Assembly (NCBI GenBank): GCA_958296125.1
Contig: OY282444.1
Span: forward strand, 2,413,940-2,477,939
Reading direction: 5' to 3'
DNA length: 64,000 nt
Source of the DNA: an uncultured Poribacteria bacterium
GTDB lineage: Bacteria; Poribacteria; WGA-4E; PCPOR2b
Both the position numbers and the translations under genes were made by a program. Of the stretch, positions 55,501 through 64,000 are shown piece after piece (within the stretch, counting starts at the first letter, position 1; each line of letters begins with the position of its first letter). Under the pieces are notes generated by a model that was not told the DNA's origin, did no database searches, and saw only the letters and a program-made list of their open reading frames with translations.

Positions 55501-56346
55501 ATGCAACCCACCCTCGCTTATCTCGAACTTTCACGCCCGATTAACGGTGTGATTGCATTCATCTCCGTGTTCTTGGGAGCGATTTTCGCCGTTGGGATTG
55601 GAACGGCTTTCGTGCCGAAAACCTGCATCGTGGCGGTTGCAGCGTTGCTCATCTTGTCCGCTGGCAATGCGTTGAATGACTATTGCGATTCCGAAATGGA
55701 TCGAATCAACAAGCCGAAACGGCCGATTCCCTCTGGACGGATTCGCCGAAGCGAGGCACTAATCTTTTCGATAATTTTATTAAGTTTGGGAACGTCGCTC
55801 GGATGTCTGGTCAACCGATACGCGGTTGTCATAGCGATGGCGGTGTCCGGCTCTCTGGTCCTATATGCACTATGGCTCAAACGCACCCCACTTGCTGGTA
55901 ATCTGGTCGTCGGCTGCCTCACAGGCTTGATTTTCATCTCCGGCGGCGTTGCGGTTGGCTCCATTCGTGGGACGTTTGTTCCGGCGACTTTCGCTTTTTT
56001 ATTTACAACTGCACGAGAAATTGTCAAAGACCTTGAGGACACGGAAGGGGATTCCGAATACAACGCGCAAACCATCGCGGTCTTATGGGGGCAGCGTGTT
56101 GCGGTGTTGACCGCCTTGGTCTTTATGTTTGCGCTGATCTTATTCAGTCCGATCCCTTACCTGTTGGATTGGTATTCGTGGCACTATTTGCTGATAGTTT
56201 TTATCGGTGTGGATCTCGCCCTCATTTGCTTTTCTATTCGTCTCTGGCGAGATCCTTCCAAAGAAAATAGCGCGAAGATTCAGCGATGGATGAAGTGGGA
56301 TATCTTTGTGGGACTCGGTGCAATCTATCTTGGATCGTTCGCATAA
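55501..56346 (+). CDS. UbiA-family prenyltransferase, digeranylgeranylglyceryl phosphate (DGGGP) synthase-like
   Basis: 281 residues with seven to nine membrane helices. It carries the two Asp-rich motifs of UbiA enzymes: NALNDYCDSEMDRINKPKRP near 58-77 and REIVKDLEDTEGD near 175. The SEMDRINKPKRPIPSGRI form is that of archaeal DGGGP synthases rather than of quinone-type enzymes. In archaea it adds the second geranylgeranyl chain to GGGP by an ether bond. The next genes are a ferredoxin, a geranylgeranyl reductase and a GGGP-synthase-like protein, which strongly supports this role. No good ribosome-binding site is seen before ATG 55501. Other UbiA substrates remain possible. Confidence 0.8.
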   Translation: MQPTLAYLELSRPINGVIAFISVFLGAIFAVGIGTAFVPKTCIVAVAALLILSAGNALNDYCDSEMDRINKPKRPIPSGRIRRSEALIFSIILLSLGTSLGCLVNRYAVVIAMAVSGSLVLYALWLKRTPLAGNLVVGCLTGLIFISGGVAVGSIRGTFVPATFAFLFTTAREIVKDLEDTEGDSEYNAQTIAVLWGQRVAVLTALVFMFALILFSPIPYLLDWYSWHYLLIVFIGVDLALICFSIRLWRDPSKENSAKIQRWMKWDIFVGLGAIYLGSFA

Positions 56347-56383
56347 ATGTATCCCCGTGGAAACGAAAAAAGAAAGACCGGCT

Positions 56384-56602
56384 ATGATTCTCATTAACGA
56401 AGAACTGTGTAGCTACTGTGGGGCATGTGTTGCTGTCTGCCCTGAAAATATCATTGATCTTGTGGATATCTACATAAAAATTGACCAACCTAAATGCACA
56501 GATTGTGCGCGTTGCGTTAAAGGTTGTCCTGTTGGAGTCTTGGCTTTGGAACGAAACGGTAAGGTCTATTATCCTGCCTACGAAGGACGAGGTTTATTTT
56601 AA
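56384..56602 (+). CDS. 2x[4Fe-4S] ferredoxin
   Basis: 72 residues, start ATG 56384; longer in-frame starts reach into the prenyltransferase gene and are less likely. Two CxxCxxCxxxCP motifs: Cys9, 12, 15, 19 and Cys38, 41, 44, 48, each giving one [4Fe-4S] cluster. Its TAA overlaps the ATG of the next gene by one base (TAATG), so it is translationally coupled with geranylgeranyl reductase. In Methanosarcina a similar ferredoxin gene lies next to geranylgeranyl reductase and serves it as electron donor (from memory), which suggests the same role here. Confidence 0.92.
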   Translation: MILINEELCSYCGACVAVCPENIIDLVDIYIKIDQPKCTDCARCVKGCPVGVLALERNGKVYYPAYEGRGLF

Positions 56603-57795
56603 TGTTAGGTTCAGAATACGATGTGATTGTTGTCGGTGCCGGACCGGGCGGTTCGATCGCTGCAAAGGTTGCGGCCGAAAACGGCTTGAAGGTCCTCATG
56701 CTTGAGAAGCGTCAAGAAATTGGTGCACCTGTCCGCTGAGCGGAGGGTATTGGTGCAGAGGCACTGCACGAGTTTATTCAGCCGGATCCGGCATGGGTTT
56801 CCATCGAAATCAACGGTGCCCGGTTATTCTCTCCCGACGAAACTCCCGCGACCATCCGTTACCCCGGTGCGGGGTATGTCCTTGAGCGGAAGGTCTTCGA
56901 TCGATGTCTGGCAGAGATGGCAGCGGAGGCGGGCGCAGAGATTATCGTCAAAGCGCGGGTAACGGGTGTCACCAAAGCGGATGATGGGTTCGTCGACGGG
57001 GTTATCTTCCGTTACTTCGGTCGTGACTATACCTGCAAAACTAAAGTGGTCATTGCTGCAGACGGCATCGAATCGCAGGTGGGACGTTGGGCGGGAATCG
57101 ATACAACGCACGATTTGCGCGATGTTGATATCTGTGCCCAATACCTAATCTCTAAAATTGACATCGTTCCAGATTCTTGTGATTTTTATCTCGGACGAGA
57201 AATTGCGCCGCGGGGATATATTTGGGTCTTCCCCAAGGGCGACGATATCGCCAATGTTGGAGTAGGCATCGGTGGAACAATCTCAGGTCGAGGCGGCAAA
57301 CTTGCCATCGATTACCTGAACGAGTTTGTCAAACGTAAATTCCCCAACGGCAAGATCTTAGCTCAAGTTGTTGGGTGTGTTCCGGTCGGCGACAGCCTCC
57401 CTGACCTTGTTGGGGATGGCATCCTACTCATCGGCGACGCGGCTCACCACAGCGATCCAATTTCAGGAGGAGGCATCGCAAATGCCATGTATTCTGGGCA
57501 GTTTGCCGCTGAAGCCGCCGTTGAGGGCATCCGAATCGGGGATGTGTCTGCGGAGGTGTTACGGGCTTACCAAAAGCGTTGGGACTCGCAGATTGGAAAA
57601 AATTTCAAGCATATCTGTCGTATAAGGGATGGTGTCCTCAAATTCAGCGACGAGGTGTTCAATAGGTGTGCTGCTGTCTTGTCCAAGATGCCGCCCGAGA
57701 AGGTAACAATGGCTCAGATTTTCAAAACAGTATTGAAGCATCAGCCACGATTGCTGCTGGAGTTAAGGCATCTGATTCTCGCCGGATGGGTTTAG
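56602..57795 (+). CDS. Archaeal-type geranylgeranyl reductase, probable selenoprotein (Sec at codon 46)
   Basis: The frame from ATG 56602 runs to TAG 57793-57795 with one internal stop, TGA at 56737-56739, codon 46. Read through, it gives 397 residues closely matching digeranylgeranylglycerophospholipid reductases of methanogens: FAD motif VGAGPGGS (11-18), [19 protein letters not shown] where archaeal enzymes have PVRCAEG, then [21 protein letters not shown], the PxxYxWxFP-type [19 protein letters not shown] and [19 protein letters not shown]. The enzyme saturates the double bonds of geranylgeranyl chains. TGA replaces exactly the conserved Cys, and a hairpin suited to a bacterial SECIS follows. 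A mutated TGC/TGT is the alternative. No second disabling mutation is seen in the remaining 350 codons. Confidence 0.82.
56740..56775 (+). promoter_or_regulatory. Candidate bacterial SECIS hairpin after the TGA codon
   Basis: GTGCAG (56753-56758) and CTGCAC (56764-56769) form a perfect six-pair stem around loop AGGCA. Below a G-G mismatch three further pairs (TA, TG, AT) extend it. The loop begins 20 bases past TGA and has G at its second position, fitting bSECIS rules (apical loop about 16-37 bases from TGA, G in the first two loop positions). The stem TGCAG/CTGCA is close to that of the E. coli fdhF element, which I recall to have its loop at 19 bases. Confidence 0.6.
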
Positions 57796-57856
57796 CGTGA
57801 TGCGTGATTTCAAAAGTTCATTTGAATTTTGACCCCATTTTTTGTAAACTAATGAT

Positions 57857-58603
57857 ATGCAATCAAATTCCGTCCTCGATTATTTGCTAAAAATCCCCAC
57901 GAAATACAAAGCGGGATACTTGGTGCTCATCGATCCGGACCGATACGAGCGCGATGCCTGCATCCGTTTAGCCCATCAGGCGGAGGAAGCTGGGGTTGAT
58001 GCGTTGCTGCTTGGCGGCAGCTTCTTGACCGGTGAGCTCAATCCGATCGCGGAGGTTTTGCATAACGAAATCTCAATTCCCCTAATTCTTTTTCCCGGCG
58101 ATGCGATGCACGTTTCTCGCCACGTTGACGCAATCCTATATCTAAGCCTCATTAGTGGTCGGAATCCCAACTTGCTCATCGGTGAACAGGTGAAGGCGGC
58201 ACCGCTCATTCAGCGTTATGGAATTGAAGCGATACCAACGGGCTACATGCTAATTGATGGCGGCTGCCAAACATCAGTTGGCTTCATGAGTGGAACCAAC
58301 CCCCTGCCACGCGATAAATTTGACCTCGCCTGGGCCCACGCCCTTGCGGCTCAATACCTCGGCATGAAGCTCATCTATCTTGAGGCGGGCAGCGGGGCAA
58401 ACCTTCCCGTGCCGAATGGGATGATCTCGGTCATTCGGGAACAGATTGGTTTGCCGATTGTTGTCGGTGGCGGGATTAAAACGCCAGAAATTGCAGCTGC
58501 GAAGGTTGATGCAGGGGCAAACTTTATTGTGACGGGCACCATCGTTGAACGTGGAGCGGATAGCTCATTGATGAAAGCACTGACGGAAGCGATTCATCGG
58601 TAG
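57857..58603 (+). CDS. Geranylgeranylglyceryl phosphate synthase family protein (GGGPS/PcrB)
   Basis: 248 residues of a TIM barrel with the family motifs GYLVLIDPDRYERDA at the start (IDPD, metal binding), LLLGGSFLTGELNP, YLEAGSGANLPVPNGMI (diagnostic glycerol-phosphate site) and VVGGGIKTPEIAAAKV near the end. In archaea it joins geranylgeranyl diphosphate to sn-glycerol-1-phosphate; in Bacillus the PcrB homologue uses heptaprenyl diphosphate. Length and company of DGGGP-synthase-like and GGR genes favour the geranylgeranyl version. It begins 61 bases after GGR, without a clear ribosome-binding site. Chain length is not provable here. Confidence 0.87.
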   Translation: MQSNSVLDYLLKIPTKYKAGYLVLIDPDRYERDACIRLAHQAEEAGVDALLLGGSFLTGELNPIAEVLHNEISIPLILFPGDAMHVSRHVDAILYLSLISGRNPNLLIGEQVKAAPLIQRYGIEAIPTGYMLIDGGCQTSVGFMSGTNPLPRDKFDLAWAHALAAQYLGMKLIYLEAGSGANLPVPNGMISVIREQIGLPIVVGGGIKTPEIAAAKVDAGANFIVTGTIVERGADSSLMKALTEAIHR

Positions 58604-58693
58604 ATGTGAAACGCAAAACCTGATTTGTGATGTAACTGGTTTCTCGCCCGCTACGCTTCCTATTTGCCGATCTCTACGCCCATGACATTTTGC

Positions 58694-58755
58694 TTGACAA
58701 ATCCCTCCGAAAATGGTAGTTTAAGCCGTTAGCATTCTTAAAATTAGAGTGCTAA
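58694..58755 (+). promoter_or_regulatory. Heat-shock promoter with CIRCE operator
   Basis: TTGACA (58694-58699) and TAGTTT (58717-58722) are 17 bases apart. The CIRCE inverted repeat TTAGCATTC-N9-GAGTGCTAA (58729-58755) follows with one deviation from the consensus TTAGCACTC-N9-GAGTGCTAA. It overlaps the expected transcription start, so HrcA would repress its own operon. Confidence 0.92.
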
Positions 58756-58783
58756 AAAAACCTGCGAATTGAGGCGATTCCTG

Positions 58784-59824
58784 TTGGCAACTCCTGCGCT
58801 AGATTCTCGAAAACATGACGTTTTAGAAACGATTGTCGATTGCTATAATCGAACAGCAGAGCCCGTCAGTTCACAGAAAATTGTGCGGGACTACGATATG
58901 GGATTAAGTGCGGCGACGCTTCGGAATACTATGGCAGATCTTGAGGAGCTTGGCTATCTGACGCATCCGCACACCTCCGCCGGGCGTATTCCAACGGAGC
59001 AAGGCTATCGTGTCTATGTTGATAACCTGATGACCGATCAGAAGTTGAGTCGAAAGGAAAAGCAGTTTATCCGAGATAGATACGCTTCAGCTCGCCGCGA
59101 TTTTGAAGAGATTATGGAGCAGACCTCCAAGATTCTGTCTGCGATTTCGCATCATATCGGTGTCGTCTTGAGCCCAGAGTTGCACCAGAGCATCCTACGC
59201 CGCCTTGAGCTTATCTCGATTGACAGTGAGCACATACTTGCGGTTTTACTGATGGCTTCTGGTGCTGTTAAAAATCAGGTCGTTTCTATTCCTAAAGATC
59301 TGCCCGATGAGGAGCTCTACCGGATAAACCGGATATTAAATGAAAAGTTAGCAGGGCTGCCATTGAAACAGATACGGCAGATTTCACAAGATCCCGTAAA
59401 GTTGAGAGCTGTTTTCGATCGACCCTTGTCGGACCCGATAACGGTTGTCACACAGAATACTTTTGCGCTAGAGCAGGAGATTCATGTTTACATCGATGGG
59501 ACTTCCAACTTCTTCAGTCAGCCTGAGTTTGGCGAGGTTCGGAAAATCGAATCGCTATTTCGAGTCTTGGAGCAGAAGGAGCAGGTTGCCGATCTGTTGT
59601 CCGCTCGGCAAGAACCCCTTGGAATTCAGGTACTTATTGGGAGTGAAAACGGTTGTGAAGGTATGGAAATGTGCAGTATCGTAAGATCCAGCTACCGGGT
59701 ACGAGGGAATCAGTTTGGGACGATAGGTGTCATTGGGCCGACCCGGATGGCGTATCCGCGTATCGTATCGATTGTCAAATTTACATCCCAGATGATTAGT
59801 AAATTGTTTGAAGAATCACTGTAG
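58784..59824 (+). CDS. hrcA: Heat-inducible transcription repressor HrcA
   Basis: 346 residues from TTG 58784, with TGAGG nine bases upstream; the TTG at 58769 adds five residues and lacks a site. Winged-helix N-terminus (DVLETIVDCYNRTAEPVSSQ, SAATLRNTMADLEELGYLTH, TSAGRIPTEQGYRVYVD) followed by the GAF-like core and ending with GPTRMAYPRIVSIV. It binds CIRCE, depends on GroEL in studied species, and controls the operon that follows. A CIRCE is right upstream, supporting autoregulation. Confidence 0.96.
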   Translation: MATPALDSRKHDVLETIVDCYNRTAEPVSSQKIVRDYDMGLSAATLRNTMADLEELGYLTHPHTSAGRIPTEQGYRVYVDNLMTDQKLSRKEKQFIRDRYASARRDFEEIMEQTSKILSAISHHIGVVLSPELHQSILRRLELISIDSEHILAVLLMASGAVKNQVVSIPKDLPDEELYRINRILNEKLAGLPLKQIRQISQDPVKLRAVFDRPLSDPITVVTQNTFALEQEIHVYIDGTSNFFSQPEFGEVRKIESLFRVLEQKEQVADLLSARQEPLGIQVLIGSENGCEGMEMCSIVRSSYRVRGNQFGTIGVIGPTRMAYPRIVSIVKFTSQMISKLFEESL

Positions 59825-59878
59825 TACCGGCAAGATGTGAAGCCTACTTTGTAGCTATCCCTTAGAGAGGTCATAGGT

Positions 59879-60517
59879 ATGTCAGAAGAAAAAGCAGAAG
59901 TGCAAGAAACAGAAACACATACAGCCAATTCAGAAACGGCAGAAAGTCCACCGATTAACGATGAGTCGGGAGACTCGCCCGAAGCGGAGGTCCTTGCTAA
60001 GCTTACAGCCGAATATGAGGCCTATAAAGCCGAGTCTGAGGCACGACACGATCAGATGCTTCGCACCATTGCGGAGTTCGATAATTCAAGAAAACGGGTT
60101 GAACGCGAGAAGGAGGAATCCTTAAAATACGCACTTGAAAGCTTTGTAAAAGAGTTAATCCCGACGGTAGATAGTATCGAAAGAGCTATCCAGTCGACAA
60201 AAGAATCTCAAGATTTTGCCGCCATTGCTGAGGGAGTTGAAATGATTTACAAGGGCATTCTTAGCACCCTCGAAAAACGTGGTGTCACTCCAATTGAAGC
60301 TGTCAATGAACCATTCGATCCTACGCAACATGAAGCGGCGATGCACGTCGAATCAGAAGAGGTCCCCGAAAATAGAGTTATTGAAGAGTGGCAAAAAGGG
60401 TATATGTTAAATAACCGCGTGATTCGTCCATCGATGGTTTCGGTCTCTAAAGGAAAAGGCGAACAGGTTGCGGAAAGTGAAGCCCCGAACATCGAGGAGA
60501 AAGAATCAAATGAGTAA
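59879..60517 (+). CDS. grpE: Nucleotide exchange factor GrpE
   Basis: 212 residues. An acidic disordered N-terminus (about 1-45) precedes the long helix ([37 protein letters not shown]) and the beta-wing ([36 protein letters not shown]). It exchanges ADP on DnaK. AGAGAGG precedes ATG 59879. Its end overlaps the dnaK start by eight bases. Confidence 0.96.
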   Translation: MSEEKAEVQETETHTANSETAESPPINDESGDSPEAEVLAKLTAEYEAYKAESEARHDQMLRTIAEFDNSRKRVEREKEESLKYALESFVKELIPTVDSIERAIQSTKESQDFAAIAEGVEMIYKGILSTLEKRGVTPIEAVNEPFDPTQHEAAMHVESEEVPENRVIEEWQKGYMLNNRVIRPSMVSVSKGKGEQVAESEAPNIEEKESNE

Positions 60518-62435
60518 AGTAATCGGCATAGACCTCGGTACCACGAATTCGTGCGTTGCCGTTTTAGAGAGCGGAGAACCGAGGGTCCTCGAAAATGCTG
60601 AAGGTAACCGTACCACCCCTTCCGTAGTCGCTTTTACGAAAGATGGTGAGCGGATTGTTGGGCAGGTTGCGAAGCGGCAGGCCGTGACAAACCCCCAGAA
60701 CACGGTATCTTCGGTCAAACGTTTCATGGGGAGGCGTTATAACGAAGTTAGTGAGGAAATGCAGCGGGTGCCTTATGCAGTCATTGAGGGAGACGGTAGC
60801 GAAGCAAGAATCAGGATTGACAATCGTGAGCACGCTCCTCCTGAGATTTCAGGACTGGTTTTGCGTAAAATGAAGGGGACAGCGGAAGCGTATCTCGGCG
60901 AAACGGTGACGCAAGCTGTCATTACGGTGCCTGCATATTTTAACGATGCACAACGCCAAGCCACCAAAGACGCTGGCCAAATCGCTGGACTCGAAGTGCT
61001 GCGAATTATTAACGAACCGACAGCGGCCTCCCTCGCTTATGGATTAGATAAAAAGACGGATCAGAAAATCGCCGTTTATGATTTAGGCGGTGGCACCTTT
61101 GACATTTCGATCCTTGAGATTGGCGAAGGCATTTTCGAGGTCAAAAGCACAAATGGAGACACGCATTTGGGCGGCGATGACTTCGATGAGAAAATTGTCG
61201 ATTGGTTAGCTGAAGAATTCCTCAAAGAGAATGGTATCGATCTGCGGCAAGATCCAATGTCGCTTCAACGCCTGAGAGAAGCGGCGGAAAAAGCGAAATG
61301 TGAATTATCAACGGCACTACAGTCAGAAATTAATCTGCCTTTTATTACCGCGGACGGAAGCGGTCCCAAGCATCTGAATCTTACGCTCACGCGCGCAAAA
61401 CTGGAGCAGCTCACCGCAGCCCTCATTGATCGGGCAATTGAGCCGTGTCGCCAAGCCCTTGCTGATGCGGAGTTACACGCATCGGACATTGACGAAATAG
61501 TACTCGTCGGCGGGCAGACACGGATGCCAAAGGTGCAGGAAGCGGTCCAGCAATTTTTCGGTAAAGAGCCGCACAAAGGGGTCAATCCCGATGAAGTGGT
61601 CGCCATTGGGGCATCAATCCAGGGCGGTGTCCTCTCCGGCGATGAAGGGGTCAAGGATGTGCTATTGCTCGATGTCACCCCCCTTTCACTCGGCATCGAA
61701 ACACTTGGCGGTGTCTTCACCCGTCTGATTGAGCGAAATACCACCATCCCAACCAAGAAAAGCCAAGCCTTTTCAACAGCTTCGGATAACCAAGAGGCTG
61801 TGAATATACATGTGCTACAGGGCGAGCGGGATATGGCGGTCTATAATCGCACGCTGGGTAGATTCGATCTGATAGGCATTCCCCCGGCACCGCGGGGGGT
61901 CCCAAAGATTGACGTAACGTTTGATATCGATGCGAATGGCATTGTGCATGTTTCTGCGAAAGACCTTGGCACAGGGAAAGAACAGAAAATTCGGATTGAA
62001 TCCTCAAGCGGCTTGTCCGACGAGGAAATCGAGCAGATGGTTACAGATGCCGAAGAGCACGCCGAAGAAGATTCGCAAAGGAGAGAGGAGGCCGAGGCTC
62101 GCAACAGTGCCGACTCGCTAATTTATAGCACGGAAAAGTCCCTCAACGAATATGGGGATAAAATCGCTGAAGCAGATTGCAACGAAGTCCAGAGGGCGAT
62201 CGAAAAGTTAAGGGAAGCGTTGAACGGAAATGATATCGAAGCCATTAAGGCAGATACCGATGCGCTGACGCAAGCGAGCCATAAATTGGCAGAAGTAATG
62301 TATGCCCAAGCAGCAGCCGAATCCGAGGCTACAACGGAAGCAGAAGATGTAACAGCAACATCAGATGAAACTGTTGTCGATGCTGAAGCGGAAGTTGTTG
62401 ATCGAAACACAGACGACAGGGCAGATAAAAAATAG
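60510..62435 (+). CDS. dnaK: Chaperone DnaK (Hsp70)
   Basis: 641 residues from ATG 60510 (GGAGAA upstream). Longer in-frame starts would extend into grpE. Phosphate-1 motif [60 protein letters not shown] and the linker region [19 protein letters not shown] before the substrate-binding domain, then an acidic tail ending DDRADKK. It folds proteins with GrpE and DnaJ. Confidence 0.98.
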   Translation: MSKVIGIDLGTTNSCVAVLESGEPRVLENAEGNRTTPSVVAFTKDGERIVGQVAKRQAVTNPQNTVSSVKRFMGRRYNEVSEEMQRVPYAVIEGDGSEARIRIDNREHAPPEISGLVLRKMKGTAEAYLGETVTQAVITVPAYFNDAQRQATKDAGQIAGLEVLRIINEPTAASLAYGLDKKTDQKIAVYDLGGGTFDISILEIGEGIFEVKSTNGDTHLGGDDFDEKIVDWLAEEFLKENGIDLRQDPMSLQRLREAAEKAKCELSTALQSEINLPFITADGSGPKHLNLTLTRAKLEQLTAALIDRAIEPCRQALADAELHASDIDEIVLVGGQTRMPKVQEAVQQFFGKEPHKGVNPDEVVAIGASIQGGVLSGDEGVKDVLLLDVTPLSLGIETLGGVFTRLIERNTTIPTKKSQAFSTASDNQEAVNIHVLQGERDMAVYNRTLGRFDLIGIPPAPRGVPKIDVTFDIDANGIVHVSAKDLGTGKEQKIRIESSSGLSDEEIEQMVTDAEEHAEEDSQRREEAEARNSADSLIYSTEKSLNEYGDKIAEADCNEVQRAIEKLREALNGNDIEAIKADTDALTQASHKLAEVMYAQAAAESEATTEAEDVTATSDETVVDAEAEVVDRNTDDRADKK

Positions 62436-62447
62436 TAGGGAGGAGCC

Positions 62448-63584
62448 ATGGCACCAAAACGTGACTATTACGAAGTGCTCAATGTCAGTCGAAACGCAGG
62501 CGAAGATGAAATTAAGAAAGCTTACCGTAAGCTGGCAATTAAATACCACCCTGATAAAAATCCTGATAATAACGAAGCCGAAGAAAAATTCAAAGAGGCA
62601 ACCGAAGCATACGAGGTATTGCGTGACTCCGAAAAACGTAGCCGCTATGACCAGTTTGGTCATGCAGGGCTAGAAGGAATGATGGGGGCAGGTGGATTTG
62701 ACTTTGGTAACTTTGAGGATATCGTCGGGGATATTTTCGGTGACTTTGGTGATATCTTCGGAGTTGGTGGATCTAGCCGCAGGCAGGGAGGCCCGAAACG
62801 TGGGCGAAGCCTCCAATATGATCTGCAAATCTCCTTAGAGGATGTCATGCTTGGAAAGGCCTTGACCATTGATGTCCCTCGCTTGGAGACCTGTCAAACC
62901 TGTCACGGTACTGGTGCTGAAGTCGGATCCAAACCTGAGACCTGTCCAGAATGTTTTGGGCGTGGACAGGTCACACGCACACAAGGCTTCTTTAGTATGT
63001 CGCGCACCTGCCCACGGTGTCAAGGTAATGGTCGAGTGATTCCAAACCCTTGTAACGAGTGCAGCGGTCAGGGGCTTGTTCGGAAGGTCCGCCAGATTAA
63101 GGTTCACATCCCCAAGGGGATTGACACTGGGGCTAAAATTCAGATGCGGAGTGAAGGCGAAGCAGGAGTCAACGGTGGACCGCCTGGTGACCTCTTTGTT
63201 ATGATTCGCGTGGCACCGCACGAATTTTTTGTAAGGGAAAACAATGATCTGGTGACAAGGGCAAAGATTTCATTCCCACAAGCTGCGCTTGGCACCACCA
63301 TTGAAATCCCGACGATTGATGGCACAACCAAACTCACGGTCCCCAGCGGCACACAATTTGGTGCGCGGTTACGAATTCCCAATAAGGGAGTTCCCTACTA
63401 CAACCACTACGGTTCCGGGGATCTCATCGTTGAAATCCAAGTCGAAACCCCAACGAACTTAACAGAACCAGAAAAAGAGCTTTTGGAAGCGTTTGGGCGG
63501 GCTCGCGATGAAGGCGAGGACGAAGAACGTTCAGGCTTTTTCGATAAACTTTTCCATCGCCATGATGACCACGATGAAAGCTGA
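62448..63584 (+). CDS. dnaJ: Chaperone DnaJ (Hsp40)
   Basis: 378 residues with AGGGAGGAG before ATG 62448. J domain (1-70) with HPD at 34-36, a Gly/Phe-rich region, four CxxCxGxG-type zinc motifs ([32 protein letters not shown]) and the C-terminal substrate domains. Type I DnaJ; stimulates DnaK ATPase. The gene is 12 bases after dnaK in the operon. Confidence 0.98.
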   Translation: MAPKRDYYEVLNVSRNAGEDEIKKAYRKLAIKYHPDKNPDNNEAEEKFKEATEAYEVLRDSEKRSRYDQFGHAGLEGMMGAGGFDFGNFEDIVGDIFGDFGDIFGVGGSSRRQGGPKRGRSLQYDLQISLEDVMLGKALTIDVPRLETCQTCHGTGAEVGSKPETCPECFGRGQVTRTQGFFSMSRTCPRCQGNGRVIPNPCNECSGQGLVRKVRQIKVHIPKGIDTGAKIQMRSEGEAGVNGGPPGDLFVMIRVAPHEFFVRENNDLVTRAKISFPQAALGTTIEIPTIDGTTKLTVPSGTQFGARLRIPNKGVPYYNHYGSGDLIVEIQVETPTNLTEPEKELLEAFGRARDEGEDEERSGFFDKLFHRHDDHDES

Positions 63585-63751
63585 CGGTTTGGAATGGATG
63601 AGAAAACCGCATAAAAAAAGCGGCGAATACCGCTTCCACGAACTCCCTCTGGCTTACTGTGTCGCAGGCACATTACGGCCAGGCAGTCCGACATTTTGGG
63701 GACTTTCCACCCAGGCAGTGCGGATCACTCATAATGCGTCAGGTGTTCGAT

Positions 63752-64000
63752 ATGAAATGGGCTCAGGTAACAATCGCAACCTCTCAAGAAGCATCGGACG
63801 CTGTCACAAACTATCTCTTTGAACACAGTGCAACGGGCATTGAGATAAGAGATAACCCCTCCTCAAATTCTACCGCCGTTACACTAATCTCCTACTTCCC
63901 GACGGACGATCTCATCGGTGAGCGCGTCCAAGATTTGCGCGAATTTCTAGCCAGCTTAGTTCAAACCGGAATCGATACGCAGCCTGAAAAGGTCTCGATC
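63752..64000 (+). CDS. prmA: Ribosomal protein L11 methyltransferase, N-terminal part (runs off the right edge)
   Basis: ATG 63752 (AGGTG six bases upstream) opens a frame of 83 codons to the window edge. MKWAQVTIATSQEASDAVTN then YLFEHSATGIEIRD match the N-terminal L11-binding domain of PrmA; the methyltransferase domain is beyond the window. prmA behind dnaJ is a common order, seen in many bacteria. It follows dnaJ after 167 bases that hold a small hairpin near 63618-63635 but no clear terminator. Confidence 0.8.
   Translation, partial: MKWAQVTIATSQEASDAVTNYLFEHSATGIEIRDNPSSNSTAVTLISYFPTDDLIGERVQDLREFLASLVQTGIDTQPEKVSI

Noticed and set aside
56917-57795. Separate shorter gene for the C-terminal part of geranylgeranyl reductase starting at ATG 56917
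   Set aside because: It would lack the FAD-binding N-terminus, whose coding part lies directly upstream in the same frame and is interrupted only by TGA; no ribosome-binding site stands before 56917.
56602-57795. GGR as an ordinary pseudogene
   Set aside because: Not excluded, but less likely: there is one stop only, at the conserved Cys position, with a suitable hairpin behind it, and the rest of the frame keeps all motifs.
57829-57858. TTGACC and TGATAT as a promoter directly before GGGPS, implying a leaderless mRNA
   Set aside because: Box spacing and quality are poor and the -10 would overlap the start codon; co-transcription with GGR is simpler.
63597-63750. Small gene between dnaJ and prmA
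   Set aside because: Open frame without ribosome-binding site or known pattern; contains only a weak hairpin at 63618-63635.

Overview
The window looks like chromosomal DNA of a diderm, free-living or host-associated bacterium, most likely Candidatus Poribacteria or a close relative in the FCB/PVC neighbourhood. Reasons: outer-membrane machinery (TolC, TonB/ExbB, lipoproteins, a plugless beta-barrel), a giant secreted protein ending in the NYPNPFNPETW-type FlgD-like tail common in poribacterial proteins, a DUF1800/DUF1501/NHL set, a DUF6785-like membrane protein, and several sugar phosphate isomerases and Gfo/Idh/MocA-type enzymes. The taxon is an inference. No tRNA, rRNA, CRISPR array or complete transposase gene was seen.

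Layout. 1-4360 (minus): TolC, membrane fusion protein, MacB/LolD-type ATPase and the start of a beta-RFAP-synthase-like GHMP protein. 4960-7787: a degenerate caspase-like/PEGA membrane protein and a coiled-coil protein with a diadenylate cyclase-like domain. 8143-16635: an envelope module of TPR proteins, beta-barrel, ExbB/TolQ, TonB and a TPR lipoprotein. 16752-30073: transport, acyl-CoA/CoA-transferase, DD-peptidase, a double metallo-beta-lactamase-fold protein and a large membrane protein. 30270-39848 (minus): giant repeat protein, NHL protein, DUF1501 and DUF1800. 40221-52227: BirA, AckA, isomerases, amidohydrolase, a MITE-like element, rhodanese, an ABC exporter pair, an orphan E2 and a HEAT protein. 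52565-55260: 2-oxoacid:ferredoxin oxidoreductase KorAB. 55501-58603: an archaeal-type ether-lipid gene set. 58694-64000: CIRCE-controlled hrcA-grpE-dnaK-dnaJ, then the start of prmA.

Main discovery candidate: at 55501-58603 a UbiA-family DGGGP-synthase-like protein, a 2x[4Fe-4S] ferredoxin, an archaeal-type geranylgeranyl reductase (GGR) and a GGGP-synthase-family protein lie together, so a bacterium carries a nearly contiguous core of archaeal membrane-lipid synthesis. Within it the GGR frame is interrupted only by TGA at codon 46, exactly where archaeal relatives have the Cys of the PVRCAEG motif, and a hairpin at the right distance downstream resembles a bacterial SECIS element. The simplest reading is a selenocysteine-containing geranylgeranyl reductase; a point-mutated pseudogene or a sequence error is the alternative. 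KorAB just upstream could supply reduced ferredoxin to the reductase.
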